Shown here: in pieces, positions 38,638 to 51,500 of the stretch
Layout of the letters: the number at the start of each line of letters is the position of its first letter
Position numbering within the stretch: the stretch's first letter is position 1
Source of the DNA: Trichostrongylus colubriformis
Taxonomy: Eukaryota > Nematoda > Chromadorea > Rhabditida > Trichostrongylidae
NCBI GenBank assembly: GCA_963978905.1
Contig: OZ022258.1
Location: 46,670,591 to 46,734,590 of the forward strand
Direction of reading: 5' to 3'
Length of the DNA: 64,000 bases
Program-made: the position numbers and the translations under genes
The notes under the pieces: generated by a model
Database searches by the model: none
What the model saw: only the letters and a program-made list of their open reading frames with translations
What the model was told of the DNA's origin: nothing

Positions 38638-39006
38638 TCATGGCATCTCTCCCCCGTTTTTTTCGAAGGGCTCTCTTTCCTTTTTAAAAAATCCATTTTT
38701 TTTCCGTAAGCAAAGGTGACGATATCTCTTAATCTCTTGGCTGACTCTAATCCGACAAACATCCCTGGTTGGTGTCTCGCTGCTGCTCTTCGCCTCGAAG
38801 TGACTCTCCAGTGCGAATGCGAAATCCGCCCATGTCATCGATCTCGAAACTGCTCTATAACGTAGTATCTCCAGGTGACTAATCTCACTCCACAATCTCA
38901 CCTTCATTTCCATTACTGAGTTGATTTGCTTCATCTGAATGAACCCAACCAACCCCGGGTTACCAAGGAACTTGATCGGCTCAGAATCTATTGAATTAGT
39001 AGTCAT
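38638..39006 (-). CDS. Hypothetical open frame, 122 residues
   Basis: An ATG-initiated minus-strand frame encodes a charged, coherent peptide (for example YRAVSRSMTWADFAFALESH) ending in a Lys/Glu-rich tail. It has no signal peptide, membrane segment or recognised domain. The chemistry would fit a structural (gag-like) retroelement remnant or an orphan exon, but nothing proves either. Confidence 0.25.
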   Translation of the reverse strand: MTTNSIDSEPIKFLGNPGLVGFIQMKQINSVMEMKVRLWSEISHLEILRYRAVSRSMTWADFAFALESHFEAKSSSETPTRDVCRIRVSQEIKRYRHLCLRKKNGFFKKEREPFEKNGGEMP

Positions 39007-39506
39007 TGAGTTCCGCCGTTGGCACCTGTGAAGTCATATCGTTATCCCCGGCCTATCTCCAGCTTCCGGCAGTAGTTATTGCTCATATCTGTCTGGAAAT
39101 CGATCTCATCTTATGTGTCATCGTTGTGAGAGGCTCCCTGCCCATGCAAATCATCCATTTACTACTATAGCGTGTAAATTACTGAGCAGAGAGTTGTACC
39201 ACGCTTTTTGTCGTTTTCCTCATTTCGCCCGGATTCTCAGTAAATCCTCCGGGAAACGTCTCAACCACTTTATCCACAAGAGTTTCTATATGAAACGATC
39301 TCTGCTGAAAAACTGCTCATCAGAGTTGCTAGGCAGCAGAAGTGCCGCTGAAGTGCGTTAAGCGCCAACATTTCAAGTGGCATGATGGAACCTGGTGGTT
39401 GGCATTTAGCAGACCTGTCGTGTCCTTCTGGTGGCTTGTAAATGGGGAGCTCACAGGTGGAGTATTCGAGCATTTTAGCTTTACATATCAACGCATAGCC
39501 TATATA

Positions 39507-40010
39507 CAGTAGCGCTCAGAAGTCTTCGGCCAAATTGTTTATCACTTGGGTTTTTTACTTGTAACATTTTTGCGACTGAACCGATCTATGGGAAATTTTA
39601 GTATGTTGTACTTAGAGATACTGCGTACTAATTATACTATTTTGGCGCTCAAAGATGTAGGTTACGTGGTTATATGGAATTTTTTGTTTTTGGAGTGCCA
39701 TCGCTATGCCGTCCCGCTGTGCCGCTGTCATCAAAAGTCGTGGTCTTTCTACAAAATATTAATGTTCTCTGAGGCTGGCTCAATTTGTTTTTGTAAAGAA
39801 AACCGTTTTTTTACCGAGCCTTTTACTTTATTTTCGGTGGTCTTGTAGAAAATTCTTGTAAAAAACCATGAAAAGTGTCAACTGGCACTCAGGTAGAAGG
39901 AAATGTTGACAATAGGTTCAGGCAACACATATTAAAATTTTGTCAAAATTGGTCAAGTAGAAAAAAGTTATGACAAAAAAGTTTTGGCCGAAGTTTTTTG
40001 AGCGCTACTG
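39507..40010. mobile_element. Tc1-type non-autonomous transposon T1, copy B
   Basis: The 504-base element is flanked by TA (39505-39506 and 40011-40012), with ends CAGTAGCGCTCAGAAGTCTT and the inverse of CAGTAGCGCTCAAAAAACTT. It lies in the opposite orientation to 20241-20748 and shares its interior, for example GCCGTCCCGCTGTGCCGCTG. The ends differ slightly from each other, so the copy is not brand new. Confidence 0.9.
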
Positions 40011-40689
40011 TATGCGCGTATAAATCTGACGGCTTACCGGTCAGTGTAGTTAAGCATCGATAGGCCTTCAAGCGAAATTTCTGCTCTATTATTGCTCGAA
40101 TAATAGTCTTAGGCGGCTTTCAAAGTAGTCAACACCTGAGCGATCAGTTACAAATTGAAATACAATCTGAAAAAGCATTTTGCCGAACCACTTCGCTAGT
40201 TAAAGTTCCGCTTTGATCTTAATCTCGCTGCTAGCTGATCAATTTGCGATTGAAAACCGTACCTTTACCTTTTCCCCTAAATTTCCCGCACTACCGATTT
40301 TGCTCACACAATCATGTATTCTCACTTTTTTTGAAAAGAGTGCGGTTTTCACTGCTTGTTGATTATACATACCGCATTAAGAATTGTACCCTCTTGTTGA
40401 GAAATCTTTCCGAGATAATTCTGGGCTTCTAAAATTTCAGTTACAAGAGTTTGCTAAAAGTGATAGACGTTATGTGAATAAAAAAGACTGGAGTGAAAAA
40501 AAAGTTTTTCTTTTCTGCGATCCGCATGTGTGTACTATTGGTAATCCCTTTGCTCACCTCGCTTTTATTATGAAAAATTGTCTTTTAAGTAATTTTTGTG
40601 TGAGAAACACTTCACAGATTATTCCATATTGAGTGCCAAAAGCATAGTAAGTCGGAATCACGAAGATGTAGGGTAAAGGGTAAAATAAA

Positions 40690-40758
40690 TTCGTCGGACT
40701 AGGCTCGAACTAGCACATTATTCATGTTTTCGTTTGCACTACTAATCACCTCCACGAA
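40690..40758 (-). pseudogene. Degenerate tRNA copy
   Basis: The minus strand has ends TTCGTGG and CCGACGAA, and a T-arm-like CTAG-TTCGAGC-CTAG with a B-box-like word. The middle is too diverged for a standard anticodon arm. It aligns by eye with the tRNA-like gene at 8867-8938 (GTCGGAC, CTCGAAC, GCAC, ATC in register on the + strand). Likely a relic of the same tRNA or of a repeat derived from it. Confidence 0.5.
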
Positions 40759-40764
40759 TAAGGC

Positions 40765-41384
40765 TGAAGGCGACTTACATGGCGCATACTTGGAGCATTG
40801 TTCTGCCCAATGCTTTAACATTTAATTTAAATTTTAGAATTAGATTTCCTTTAAAATTTAATTGTTACGGACGTGATCACAGAGCGTAGAGCATTGTTAA
40901 TACTTTATCTTAAAGTTTGAGATGAGTGCAGAGGCTCTCGAAAGACTGCTATATCGACAAAATTAGGCTCATTGCCAAGGGAGCCTCCTCATTTGTAAAA
41001 AGAAATTGAAGGACATGACATTAATGGAGAAAAATGTGAAGATTCCCTAGAAACTAGCCTGTAGACGAAATATGTAAAGCTCTTTATCGAGAAGCTCACC
41101 CATTTTTAGGGAGAACTGGGAGGTGGAGGGAGGTACATATTGACATCGTATGGGGAATTCAAAGATCAGTGTAAATGATTTTGACAGCTATACTGCGTAG
41201 GAAATCATTAAAAGAATCATCCTAAGTTTTCAAAGGTAAGAGCACACAACCATTTTTGAAATCATGGAAAATCAGCAGTTCTTCTCTTCTCCGCTTTTCC
41301 GAGAAATTCTTCCCTTTTCTTCATTTTTCTATCATATATTTGTAATGTGTCTGTTAAGTTATTTTTCTTGTCAATATTGTGATA
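40765..41384. other. Intergenic DNA, no gene recognised
   Basis: A/T-rich, no supported feature. Confidence 0.4.
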
Positions 41385-41685
41385 ATAGGTGGAGATGGTG
41401 TAGTGACAGGTGACGCGTACTCCCACTCCCATGATGCTGGGATGAGACCCCCATCAGCACCCGTCTAGGTCAACCAAGCCTTCCATATCTGCGGGATCGG
41501 TGAATTGGTATCAGACTCGTCTGGTGGGATAAGAGCACTGACTTGTACATTGGCCGGCCCACGCAGGTCATTGTATAGGCCACATCACAATCACCTGACA
41601 TCAAGGTCCTAAATGCAACTAGAATGCGGGGAGCATCCCACAAAGGAATAATTAACGCTAGAAACTTTACCTCTACCCTTCATTG
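41385..41685 (+). repeat. SINE-like repeat S1, copy 6 (nearly full length)
   Basis: The most complete copy. It runs GGAGATGGTGTAGTGACAGG (A-box-like TGGTGTAGTGA), CCCATGATGCTGGGATGAGA in the B-box region, CCCGTCTAGGTCAACCAAGC, ATTGGTATCAGACTCGTCTG, TGACTTGTACATTGGCCGGC, AGGTCATTGTATAGGCCACA and a tail with TTAACGCTAGAAACTTTACC. No long poly-A or simple-repeat tail is obvious. Confidence 0.7.
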
Positions 41686-41689
41686 TGAT

Positions 41690-43375
41690 ACTATATCTTA
41701 CGAGGGGGAGGAGGACGGGAAGGGGAGGGATTTGTGGAATACTAAATGATTACATGTTTTTGCATGAATACTGAACAGCTACATGTCTTAACATGACTTT
41801 TTCGTGAACTACGAAAAACTGAAATCTTGCCCAAGCTCACGAGAAATAGCCCAAAAATACCTGGAAAATTTCGCTGTGTGACGATGGTATTACAGAAGTG
41901 GTCCCTCCTACCCCAGAGTTCTTCCTCGTAACCCCCCAACCGCATCTCCTTCACACATTCAAAAGAGGTCTCTCCTAGGGATGGGGCTCTGGCTCTCCGT
42001 GGCATTACAGGATATGTGTACTTTTACCACGTCAATCATGTTTAGGCATGTTACTTTTCAATATTAGCAGTGTCCCTCCCTCCGACACTGAAACATCGTT
42101 TTTTACTTTCTTTTTAATTAGACTGTCACAGGCCAAATTAGATTATCATATGAAATCTTTCCTATAACCTTCGTTTCAACCTCCTCCTTTTGTGATGGAT
42201 GTCCGATAAAAAAGCGTTTCCGTTGAATTCCCCAGACAATTTTCTTCTTGTTAAACACAAATTTCACTGCGGTTGGTCGAGATTTTGGTGATATTTTACT
42301 GCGTCGGTCACAAATTTGCATTGGTTGCTGGGAGGCATCCCCAAAGTGCTCGACGTTCAGTGCCATTTTTGGTTATGCTTCAGGAGGGGGGATGAAGAAG
42401 GATTCACATCGTCCATACAGGTTCAGGGTAAAAATATGGACTTGAACTTGCAGATTGCCATCCAGACAGACATGATGCTTGAATGTTCAACATTTTTTGA
42501 GGTAACCCCCCCCCCCTCTGCCCCTCCCATCAGCGATTGCCATATGAGGTTCTCCATTTCGATACTACTTTCCTGATACGCGAACTTTCATAAAGGTCAA
42601 GTTCGCGTTTCGTGGGAAAGTGGAATTAGTGGGGCGATAGTGATGGAAATACGTATTGATCGGAAGAATCGTAGCATTTTCCTGGAAATGTGCAACTATG
42701 GAAAATGACCAGGTATACTCCATTTCGGAGCGCCCGATAGGACGTGGCCTATGGGGGCATGGGTGAGTTGCGAGAGTGAGAGTTCGTGGCAACAGTGAAA
42801 GCGTGTGGCGGAGTGAGGGAGTTTGATACATTCTCACCAAGTCTGTAGGCCACGTCTCACGCGTCCGAAATGGACGTATAAATTTTCAGGCTTTACCCAT
42901 TAAAGAGAATTAGAAAAATGAAAGTTCCACTGTTCCGCACTTGCACAAAAACATAGTTCTCACGTTTCTGCCAATTATATCGTATCCATTCCTTTTCCAA
43001 AAATCTACCTCATTGTAGAAATTCCAAAGCGATGGTCCAATTTTTTTTTGCAAAAAACCGAGTTCGACCGCTGAAGTCTGTCACAGGCTCCACGTAACGT
43101 CTCCACAGCCATTCAAGTGAGAAGAATGCCACTGCTCATTTCAGATGTGCTCGGCTTCATGATGATGTAATGCTGTCGCGATGCCGCTGTTAGTATGCCA
43201 TCGTTCTACAGACAGAGAGAGTCTCTGAGGTCTGGAAGGCCAACCAGGCAAGGTATGTCCATCCTCATGTATCTACAGCTTTTAATTTCATTCTAATGAG
43301 AAACCAAAAAAGATTTGTGGTCTTGAATATTATTTGTTTACATGCTGCGATTCATAATTGTCTTCTGCATTGTTC
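41690..43375. other. Intergenic DNA, no gene recognised
   Basis: Overlapping short frames on both strands near 42118-42580 show no family resemblance. C- and G-runs occur near 42506-42515 and 41705-41730. Confidence 0.4.
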
Positions 43376-43377
43376 CA

Positions 43378-43431
43378 TTTTATTCCATTTTTGCATTACC
43401 TGTGACCGGGAGAATGGGGACATGGTAGGAC
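43378..43431 (+). repeat. 53-bp inverted repeat upstream of the innexin, distal copy
   Basis: TTTTATTCCATTTTTGCATT, then ACCTGTGACCGGGAGAATGG, then GGACATGGTAGGAC. It recurs inverted at 45320-45372 with about four differences. The flanks do not match. Confidence 0.8.
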
Positions 43432-43434
43432 ATT

Positions 43435-45315
43435 CCACGGACCTGGTCATTAGGAAAGATTCTAAGATGAAGATCAGCTTTAGCTCAACCCATGTAGGAG
43501 CTTGCCGTGTGTGAGATCATTTAATTTGCTCACCGAAAATTGCACAAATAAATGTTTCAAACGTCGTGGCGACGATTAACGATCGCCATTCGCTCAACGC
43601 AGCTGCATTGCACTCGTTCGATTGCTGTCTTCGAAGGTTCTTCACATCACAAGAGCTCCACTTCTTCTTCTTCTGCTTCCCCATTCTACTCATCCTCCCC
43701 TCCCCCCTTTCTTAACTCCGTGTTGCTTTAGCTTATCTCGAATTTTGAAGAGCTGTGGCAGTCGTTGATCGCCCCGTGTGGTGTTAATCCTTTGATAGCC
43801 ACATCCAAATTGTATTCGAAAGTGTATTGGCACATAAAATGATCTCGTAAAATGGCGTGAAGAATTACACGACGATGACGAGATTAAGCCGTGGCCGTGA
43901 CGACGTCAACTTTCCGCAAGCACGGCAGCCAGACTAGCCAGATAAGTGGAGCAGTAGGATAGGGGGGGGGGGGACAAGCAGCAGCAGAAGCGATTATTGA
44001 TGAGTGCTTAAGAGCTTAGATGAAAGATTTGCACTAGAACTAGAGAACGCTTGAGAGCCCATAGCAGAAGAAGGAATTGATTGGCAAGTTTGTTTATGAC
44101 ACGTTACACACAACACATTAAAAAATTTTTGCATTATCTTTTCGGATAAACGGCGCCATAAAACTTGTTTTGTATAGCAAATCTGAATATACAATCTGCA
44201 TAGAATTTGAGAAGCTGTAAAAGGAACATTATGAGAGGCGTATGTCCGGGATCATTAAGTATTCTAATGGATTAATATTTGAAATCGGAATGAGTATTAA
44301 AGACACTGGGATGGGGCAATTTTGGCTTACGGTATGGGATTACGGTGCGTTGCAGTTGTCGCAAAGTACACACGAGACCTTGCCAAGAGTCGAAAGTAAA
44401 TTCATCAGGTAGCAATTGTAATCGCACTTTTTTCTTACGTTTTCGCTTATTCTTCATTTAATTGTTCTACTTGTTCGTTGCTGTGTGTCGTTTCACTTAC
44501 TTCACATCATCGCGAATGAATGAAATACACTCTACGAGACAACAAATGACACCTCTAGAGCGGACAACTCGGAAAGTCAGTGTGTGCAGTTCGAAGTAAT
44601 GCGAATGTGAAGCGAGTACACACCTTAGCGTCGCGCTTTGAATCCGGGGTTTTCCACCGATTATCGCTTCTAACCTTGAATGTTCGTTACAAAATGGTTA
44701 TATCTTTTCATCCTCCTTTTTGTTCGGACCCCTTCCAGTTCCTGTAAATAATCTTTTCCGGAATAATCTTATTCTTTTACTTCCTCGGCTTGTTCTGTTT
44801 GGTCTCACTTACCACCGAACGGAATCCATATAACGAGCTGACCGATGCGGGTTCAGCCAGAGTCAAGGAGCAATCTTTTTTCGGCTTGATCTGTTTTCCA
44901 GTGCGTTAGTGTCGAATGGTACTAGCATGGGTAACCGACTAACCCTTGGTTAATCCTCGTGGAGCTGTAAAGGAGTTGGATGAAAGCTTTCAGTGATTTT
45001 TCCGGCTCAACAGCTTCCGCTGTATAACACGAAGGCTTTCCGTTCATTCCACCACCATAGCCTGTTTACAAAGCTACTATTTATCGCTTCAGCGCTTTAA
45101 CACGGTTGAAGCATTTCTGAACTATTCCTATATGACTTCGTTGTCATCGGAATTGGTTATTAGTGAAATGCACTCCTCTGTGGAGGCCTCTGATAGGTCT
45201 GATAGTCACCAAAATCTCTTTTTCCTACTGCAAAGTACTTGGAACTGACTCGATAAATCCTCACGTCCTCTGTGTGATAAGAATTGAAAGTGAATTGTAA
45301 TTTGCACAATGCTAT
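43435..45315. other. Upstream region of the innexin, no gene recognised
   Basis: Contains a G-run near 43962-43973 and no supported coding region. Regulatory elements for the downstream gene may lie here but cannot be recognised by eye. Confidence 0.4.
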
Positions 45316-45319
45316 CTGG

Positions 45320-45372
45320 TTCTATCACGTCCCCATTCTTCCGGTCACAGGTAATGCAAAAATGGAATAAAA
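45320..45372 (-). repeat. 53-bp inverted repeat upstream of the innexin, proximal copy
   Basis: Minus-strand reading of the block at 43378-43431. It ends about 190 bases before the innexin start codon, so it could be a promoter-region element or simply a short mobile repeat. Confidence 0.8.
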
Positions 45373-45497
45373 AGGAAGCACCAGCTTCATCATCTCGAAG
45401 AGCTCGCCACTCAGCTTGGTCATCTAGAGGTGATACAAATTTGCACTGAAATTAATTAGTAGGGAAGAATCGAGAGCTGAGAATCCTTTATAATCAT

Positions 45498-45507
45498 GAT
45501 TGTTCAG
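45498..45507 (+). promoter_or_regulatory. Probable trans-splice acceptor of the innexin mRNA
   Basis: ATTGTTCAG ends at 45507, 56 bases before the chosen ATG at 45564, with no cis donor recognised upstream. Many nematode mRNAs receive a spliced leader at such a site. A leader joined here would also remove the out-of-frame upstream ATG at 45496, which otherwise would read across the true start. Inferred, not seen directly. Confidence 0.4.
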
Positions 45508-45563
45508 GGCACGGTCGCGATTCTACGAGCTATCACCACGCCGCGGTGGTCGAAGTTGGAGCC

Positions 45564-48500
45564 ATGGTGCTCCAGAATATGTTTAGGTAAGCTGGTTTTC
45601 AAATATGTCGTTTTCATGCTCATGTTTACCACTTTTGTTTTACCGTTTCCTTTTTTCACAAAATTGTGCAAAGCTTTTTTCCTGATTTTGACAGTTTGCA
45701 AGATCTTGAAAGCTGTTTTACGGATGCAAAAAGATTGAAGTTTTGATATTCGGTCTCATTGCACTTTCAGTTACCTTTAAAACTGTGAAGGCGTCGTCTA
45801 TGCGCTTAACTGGACGATGAAGTTGCTTTTCGATGATGATAAGAGCAATAAGTAAATAGCAATAAGCAAGCGATAAGGCGGATGCTTTATTCTTACGAAC
45901 AACTTAATGTATTTCTACCTTAATAAGACCTTATCCCTGAGCTATTAATCTGTTACTCCCTCACGAAAACAGGCTAGGATACAGTTCCTCGAGGAGGTGG
46001 CCGGGTGGGCGGGTCCTTCGAGTAAGTGACCAGTCCCGTCTTCCGTCGCTGTTGGGAACGGAGAGTGGAACTGTTTACATAATTTCCCGTTCCCACTGTG
46101 CGGCTCCGACAGCGGCGGACTACTGGGCGGGCAGTTAATCGGAGGCCCCGCCTACTCGGCAGCCACTTCGAGGAGTTGTATCCTAACCGGATTCTCACTT
46201 TCCCATGAAACTTTGCATGCAGCCTTATTAAGCAAATACAACATAAATATATGTGCAACAAAAAAATCCATTCTCTCAGTCCACGACTTCTTTAACTAAC
46301 GAATCCGGTAGCGGAGTTCTCGCTTACTTCTCGATTTTCCCTGGACTTCTCTCTGAACCAGACGCGTTCTCTCGAAACTGTCGAAAAAAGCATTGTGTAT
46401 GGAGGTTCCACGGTCAGTAGTCTACAGGAGTGGTAGCGGCCGGTAGTGCCCTTGTGCCTATGTGTTAGACATGACACATAAAATCTCACTCATGTTGCAA
46501 CTTCCGTCGATCATCTTTCAGTGATCGCCAAACAGAGGTAAACTTTTAATTGGAATCCTGCCTTACATATTCTGAGATGAAGGGCTAGGATAAATAAATC
46601 TACTGGCCCCCTATTCCATTCACATCCCTACTTTTAAAATGAATGTTGAGAATGTGACTGATATCAGGGTGACAAAAATTGCGTCCTTATCAGACCTTTT
46701 ATGTAGTGCTCTAATTTGAGAATTGTAAAGCCATTCTTACACCACCTTGTTCTTGACTGAGTTCTCGTATTTTCAGTGCACTTTCATTTCTTCACTATAG
46801 AAAAGATGATGATTTTGTGGACAGGCTCTCATATTTCTACACTTCATCGTTTCTCATTATGATGGCTGTTCTGGTTAGCTTCAAACAGGTACCTGTTCTT
46901 CATACTCTTTTTTTCACAAGATTGCCCAAGTAGATCTGCATCTGAGTGTACATGAACAGTAGGAGCATCCGAAATTCGATTTCGAAATGCTCAAAAAATT
47001 ATCATAATAATCGCTTGAGAACAAGCAGGTAGATATTCAGCGAGCAGTGCCTTTTTGCCTTAGTTGAATTAGAATGGTTAATATTAGGTTGTCGGGAAAG
47101 TTCTTTCGTTTTTTAAAACTTGCTTTTTTCCCTCAAAACTGCTTTCCAGAAATTTCTTCTGTACAAATATATGTAGTACAAGTTCTCACGCATCTATAGG
47201 TATTATTGTCTTCCATCTCCCGGATAAGCTTTTTCGGCAAAATAAACATATCAAAGGTCAACCTCATTTTCAATACAAAAATTATAAAAAAATTTTTCTT
47301 TGAATGGCGTTAGACAGGGAAAGGAAAAGGTGATAATCCGATGGAGCAAGATCAGGGCTATAAGGTGGGTGGGGTAGCAATTTTTACACAAGCTCGAGAA
47401 TTTTTTGGCGAGTCATTTCTTCAATAGTGGTAAAAAATTTAAAATTTTTCTTTTGAAAAAATTCTTGAGCTTGGATAAAAATTGCTGCCTTATAGCCCTG
47501 ATCTTGCTCCATCGGATTATCACCTTTTCCTTTCCCTGTCTAATGCCATTCAAAGAAAAATTTTTTTATAATTTTTGTATTGAAAATGAGGTGACTTTTG
47601 ATGTTTTTATTTTGCCGAAAAGGGTTATCCGGGAGATGGAAGACAACAATACCTATAGATGCGTGAGAACTTGTACTACATATATATGTACAGAAGAAAT
47701 TTCTGGAAAGCAGTTTTGAGGGAAAAAAGCAAGTTTTTAAAAAACGAAAGAACTTTCCCGACAACCTAATAGTAATTAGGAGTCTAATACAATTCATCAC
47801 GTCATAAATTACCTTTTTAATTACGTCATACATTGCTTTATAAATTTTGAACTAATTATTTAATTGTACCACATTGTTTCGCTGATGCCGTTATAATCCT
47901 TCTCCCCTTTTTGATTGGGGTGGGGGAGTAAAATAGAGGCTTTCAACTTGCTGAAGATCATCAATCAATTTTTAAAACTGTGAAAGGCTGGTGATTTGCG
48001 AGATTAATGGGGCTTCGAAATAATCTTCCCTAACATTTTTTCAAACAACTATCAGAAGACATAACTGCTGTTTACGTGATTGTTTGGATTTTAAATTTTT
48101 TTTTTGCGTGGACTGGTTAGACATTCAACCTCTACCTTTCTGTATTGAGATAGCACTCGTGGTGATCCCTTACATGGTCTCCATTTTATCGCATTCTTTT
48201 GACTACTTTGCATTCTCTTATTCAACTGCCGTTGCATATGAAGGAAACCTTTTACGGCTACAAAAACTCTGCGCAACATGAGATTAATTATTTAGTTATT
48301 GATCCTTGTGCCACGTCAGCCACATGCAAAACGGGAATGGCAAATTCTGCATGATTGGAGACATTCATTGGAATGATTAAAATACGCTAAATCGTAGGAT
48401 TTGCAGTCAATTTGATAAAGCAGAATTCTACCGTTCTTATCAATCTTGCTCACGTGCGCTGAAGTTTCATGTACCATGAAATTCTTGAGACAAGCAAATG

Positions 48501-51500
48501 CATTGCCCATCCGAAAGGACTGAGTCAACGTTGAACAATCTGAGCCTCCTTGGCAAGTATGGTAGCTACTATTAACTAGTGAGGAATTGTAGGCTTTTTT
48601 AGTCCAGACCTTGTATCCAAATGCACTCTAGGAATGGTAGCTCCAGAGAGAAGATTACATGTTCAGGATATCGGTATAGTGTAGTTTACAAAGTGTAGCG
48701 TACCGTTTCAATTTGTTGCCAGTCAGCCTCAGACAACTTTAAACACACAAAAGAAATCAAATTAGGGTCAATGATTTCGGTTATTAGAGCATTATTTATA
48801 TCTTATGGGTTCTGTTCTTCCGGATCAGTGGGCACTTTCGTGGTGGGATAACAAAGAATGAAAATCCACATAAAAAGAAATGACCAGAAGTTTTGTTTGT
48901 AGCGCATGTGGTGGGCAGCATTTTATGCACTTACATATGCAATTATACGCATAGGACGCTTTACACGCTCATGAAAATTCTTACCGGTTTCGATTACGGT
49001 ATGCTATCCTGACGTCCGGAACTTGTATGATTACCTAATTCAACTTGTGGTAGTCACACACAATTCACCGTGAGGATTGCGCTCCTTAAAACATCACTCT
49101 TATTCTCTGGTATATTTGTGAAAAGCTACTCGCGCATGGTTTTACTCACTAAGCGGCATTTTCTGGAAGTAAAATGCTGTTAGATAATGTGCTTCATGTG
49201 TGATGCAGCAAAATTATAATAATTCTCTGGGAATTTTGAGTAAATGATACATTATTGACGATATGAAGTTCGCTTTGTACCATGGGATGGACATCACCGT
49301 TAGTAGCGCAATTCTGATGACATGACCGAAAAAAAAACCAGTGCCATTCTCAGCCAGTGCAAGTCTTGATACGTCAGTTATGTAAATACATACAAACATG
49401 TCACCATCACAGATGCCCACCCCAAGTTACACCGAGCTCTCTCTCCAGGAGAAACTAGCCAGATTTTCAGTAGTAGTTCGATTTCTGGTCCATTGGATAT
49501 CAAAACCTCAAAAGGGTGACTCGAGTGTTTTGCCCATAACCCAGCACCCTTGTAGTAAGCACTTTTCAAGTTCATTTCGATCAAAATTCTGGTTTTTCCA
49601 GTTCGGCGGCCGTCCATTGGAGTGCTGGGTTCCGGCTCAGTTCACTGCAAGTTGGGAGGCATATACGGAAATGTACTGCTGGGCGCAGAACACCTATTGG
49701 GTTCCCATAGAACAGGTATTGGTGAAGTTCACTCTTGTCCTGATAGCGGCACTAAAATCATGTTTTAGGATATTCCCGTCGATATAGCGGAAAGAGAATA
49801 TCGACAAATATCTTATTATCAATGGGTGCCATTTTTTCTATTGATTCAGGCCTTTCTCTACTATATTCCGTGCCTTATGTGGAGACTGATGAGTGACAAA
49901 TCCGGTAGGTTCCGGTTACCCGTGCACTCACTTGATTCTTTGAAACTGGTCTGGCAGGGAATCAAACGCAGGAAAGCAAAGTCCAAAGACGAGCGAATTG
50001 GCTACTTCGCCATTGAATTAGTGGCATGACTCCGAAGGGATACCAATGATTCTAAACGATGTTTACTCGGCGCGGCTCTTTTCTTTGTCGGCTCTTCCGC
50101 TATCCTCCGATAGTTAAAAAAGACACTACTATTGATGACAGGGAGGGGGACAATTGAAATACATATATGGCGATTTTTCAGGTATACGATTGAATGACAT
50201 TGTTCAAATGGCCACTGAAAAAGAAAATATCGAGCCAGATTATCGAATTCGGACTATTGAGTCACTTTCAAGGCACATTGAATCTGCCCTGAGGTACCGT
50301 ACATAGTTAATGGATCGCGGTACTATCTCAGAATGTTTTTAAAAAGGAGATATCAAAGGAATCGTCCACGGAAGTTAACGTTCTTCTGTTACCTATATTT
50401 ATGTTGTATTTGCTTACTAAGGACCACATGCAAAGTTTGAGAAAGAGAATAATAATCCGGCTCACAGAACCCCTCAAAGTGATGTGCGTCGGGGAGGGGC
50501 GTAGGAATGGGCGCGGTCGTGAAGGCTCTAGGAGCAAAGAGGCTATGGTCACACAGTCAGAGACGCGGGGTGAGAACCGAACCAAAACTGGAACCGAAAC
50601 AAAACCATTTCAACTGCGCTTTGCCCACCAGTGGCTGTGCAAATGCTGCTCGGCCTTCTCCCATTTTTCGATTTCTGCTTTGGAACGAGGGGAATCCTTC
50701 GGTTTTTTTTTCCATGTTTCTCTTCACGAAATATATCTAGTAGTCTTTTCGAAAGGAATTAGAACCATGGAAGTCCGTGGACGATTTCCCAGGAGCCAAT
50801 TTGCTTAATAGGTTTTGTAAATGAGCCACCACGCCCACCAAGCAAGCTTCACCAATAAGCATATTGGGCCCGTGAATAAGCTGAGTGGAATGCAAGTCCA
50901 TTTCCGAGCTTCAATCTGTACTCTGTCAACTATCCATCAGTCACCCTCAGGGAGTTTGGGTATTGATTTTTCATTCTTCTATGAGCTGCATAATTTCCCT
51001 TTCTTGCCCCCAGCACTGGTGTCCTGCTTAGCTGGGGAAGTGGTCAAAACGTTCCCAACGCTCTTCCACCAATGATGATCGAGCTGCGGCCCGCCTCAGC
51101 GCGCGTGGATTGTGCCCTTACGCAGTTTTTCTTCTGTTTTTGTATGCCTAATTTTTTCGTTTAGCTGTGCTCTCAATTTCTATTGTTTTCAACCTACTCA
51201 TTTAGATATCAGCACACAGCCACATCACGGACGCAATACACATTGCACAGAGTATTTAAATGTTTCAATATGCGTTACTATGAAAGCTATGTGACCGGAA
51301 TGTATCTGGTAAGGCTTTCTATTACATTTTTCCTGCTTGCTACCGGCTACTGCAGACTGTAGACGAGAGCTGGTGTGTAGCCTTATGTCGAATTTTGCTG
51401 AGCGGCATCGCAATCGTGGCGCCATCAGCGCGACTTGCCGCAGTCGACTGGAATTTCGCTCAGGGCACAATGGGCTGGTACTGTGGATGCCCTTCAAAGG

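Noticed and set aside
46801..46888. Alternative acceptor CACTATAG at 46800 for innexin exon 2
   Set aside because: It also keeps phase, but it would delete the family-typical SALSFLHYR stretch. The TTTTCAG acceptor at 46776 is stronger.
47405..47719. 104-codon + strand frame
   Set aside because: It lies inside the mariner foldback; the true transposase remnant is in another frame and is broken.
49398..49600. Frame upstream of innexin exon 3 as the protein N-terminus
   Set aside because: It lacks membrane segment 1 and the DDDFVDRL motif. Both are supplied in phase by exons 45564-45586 and 46777-46888.
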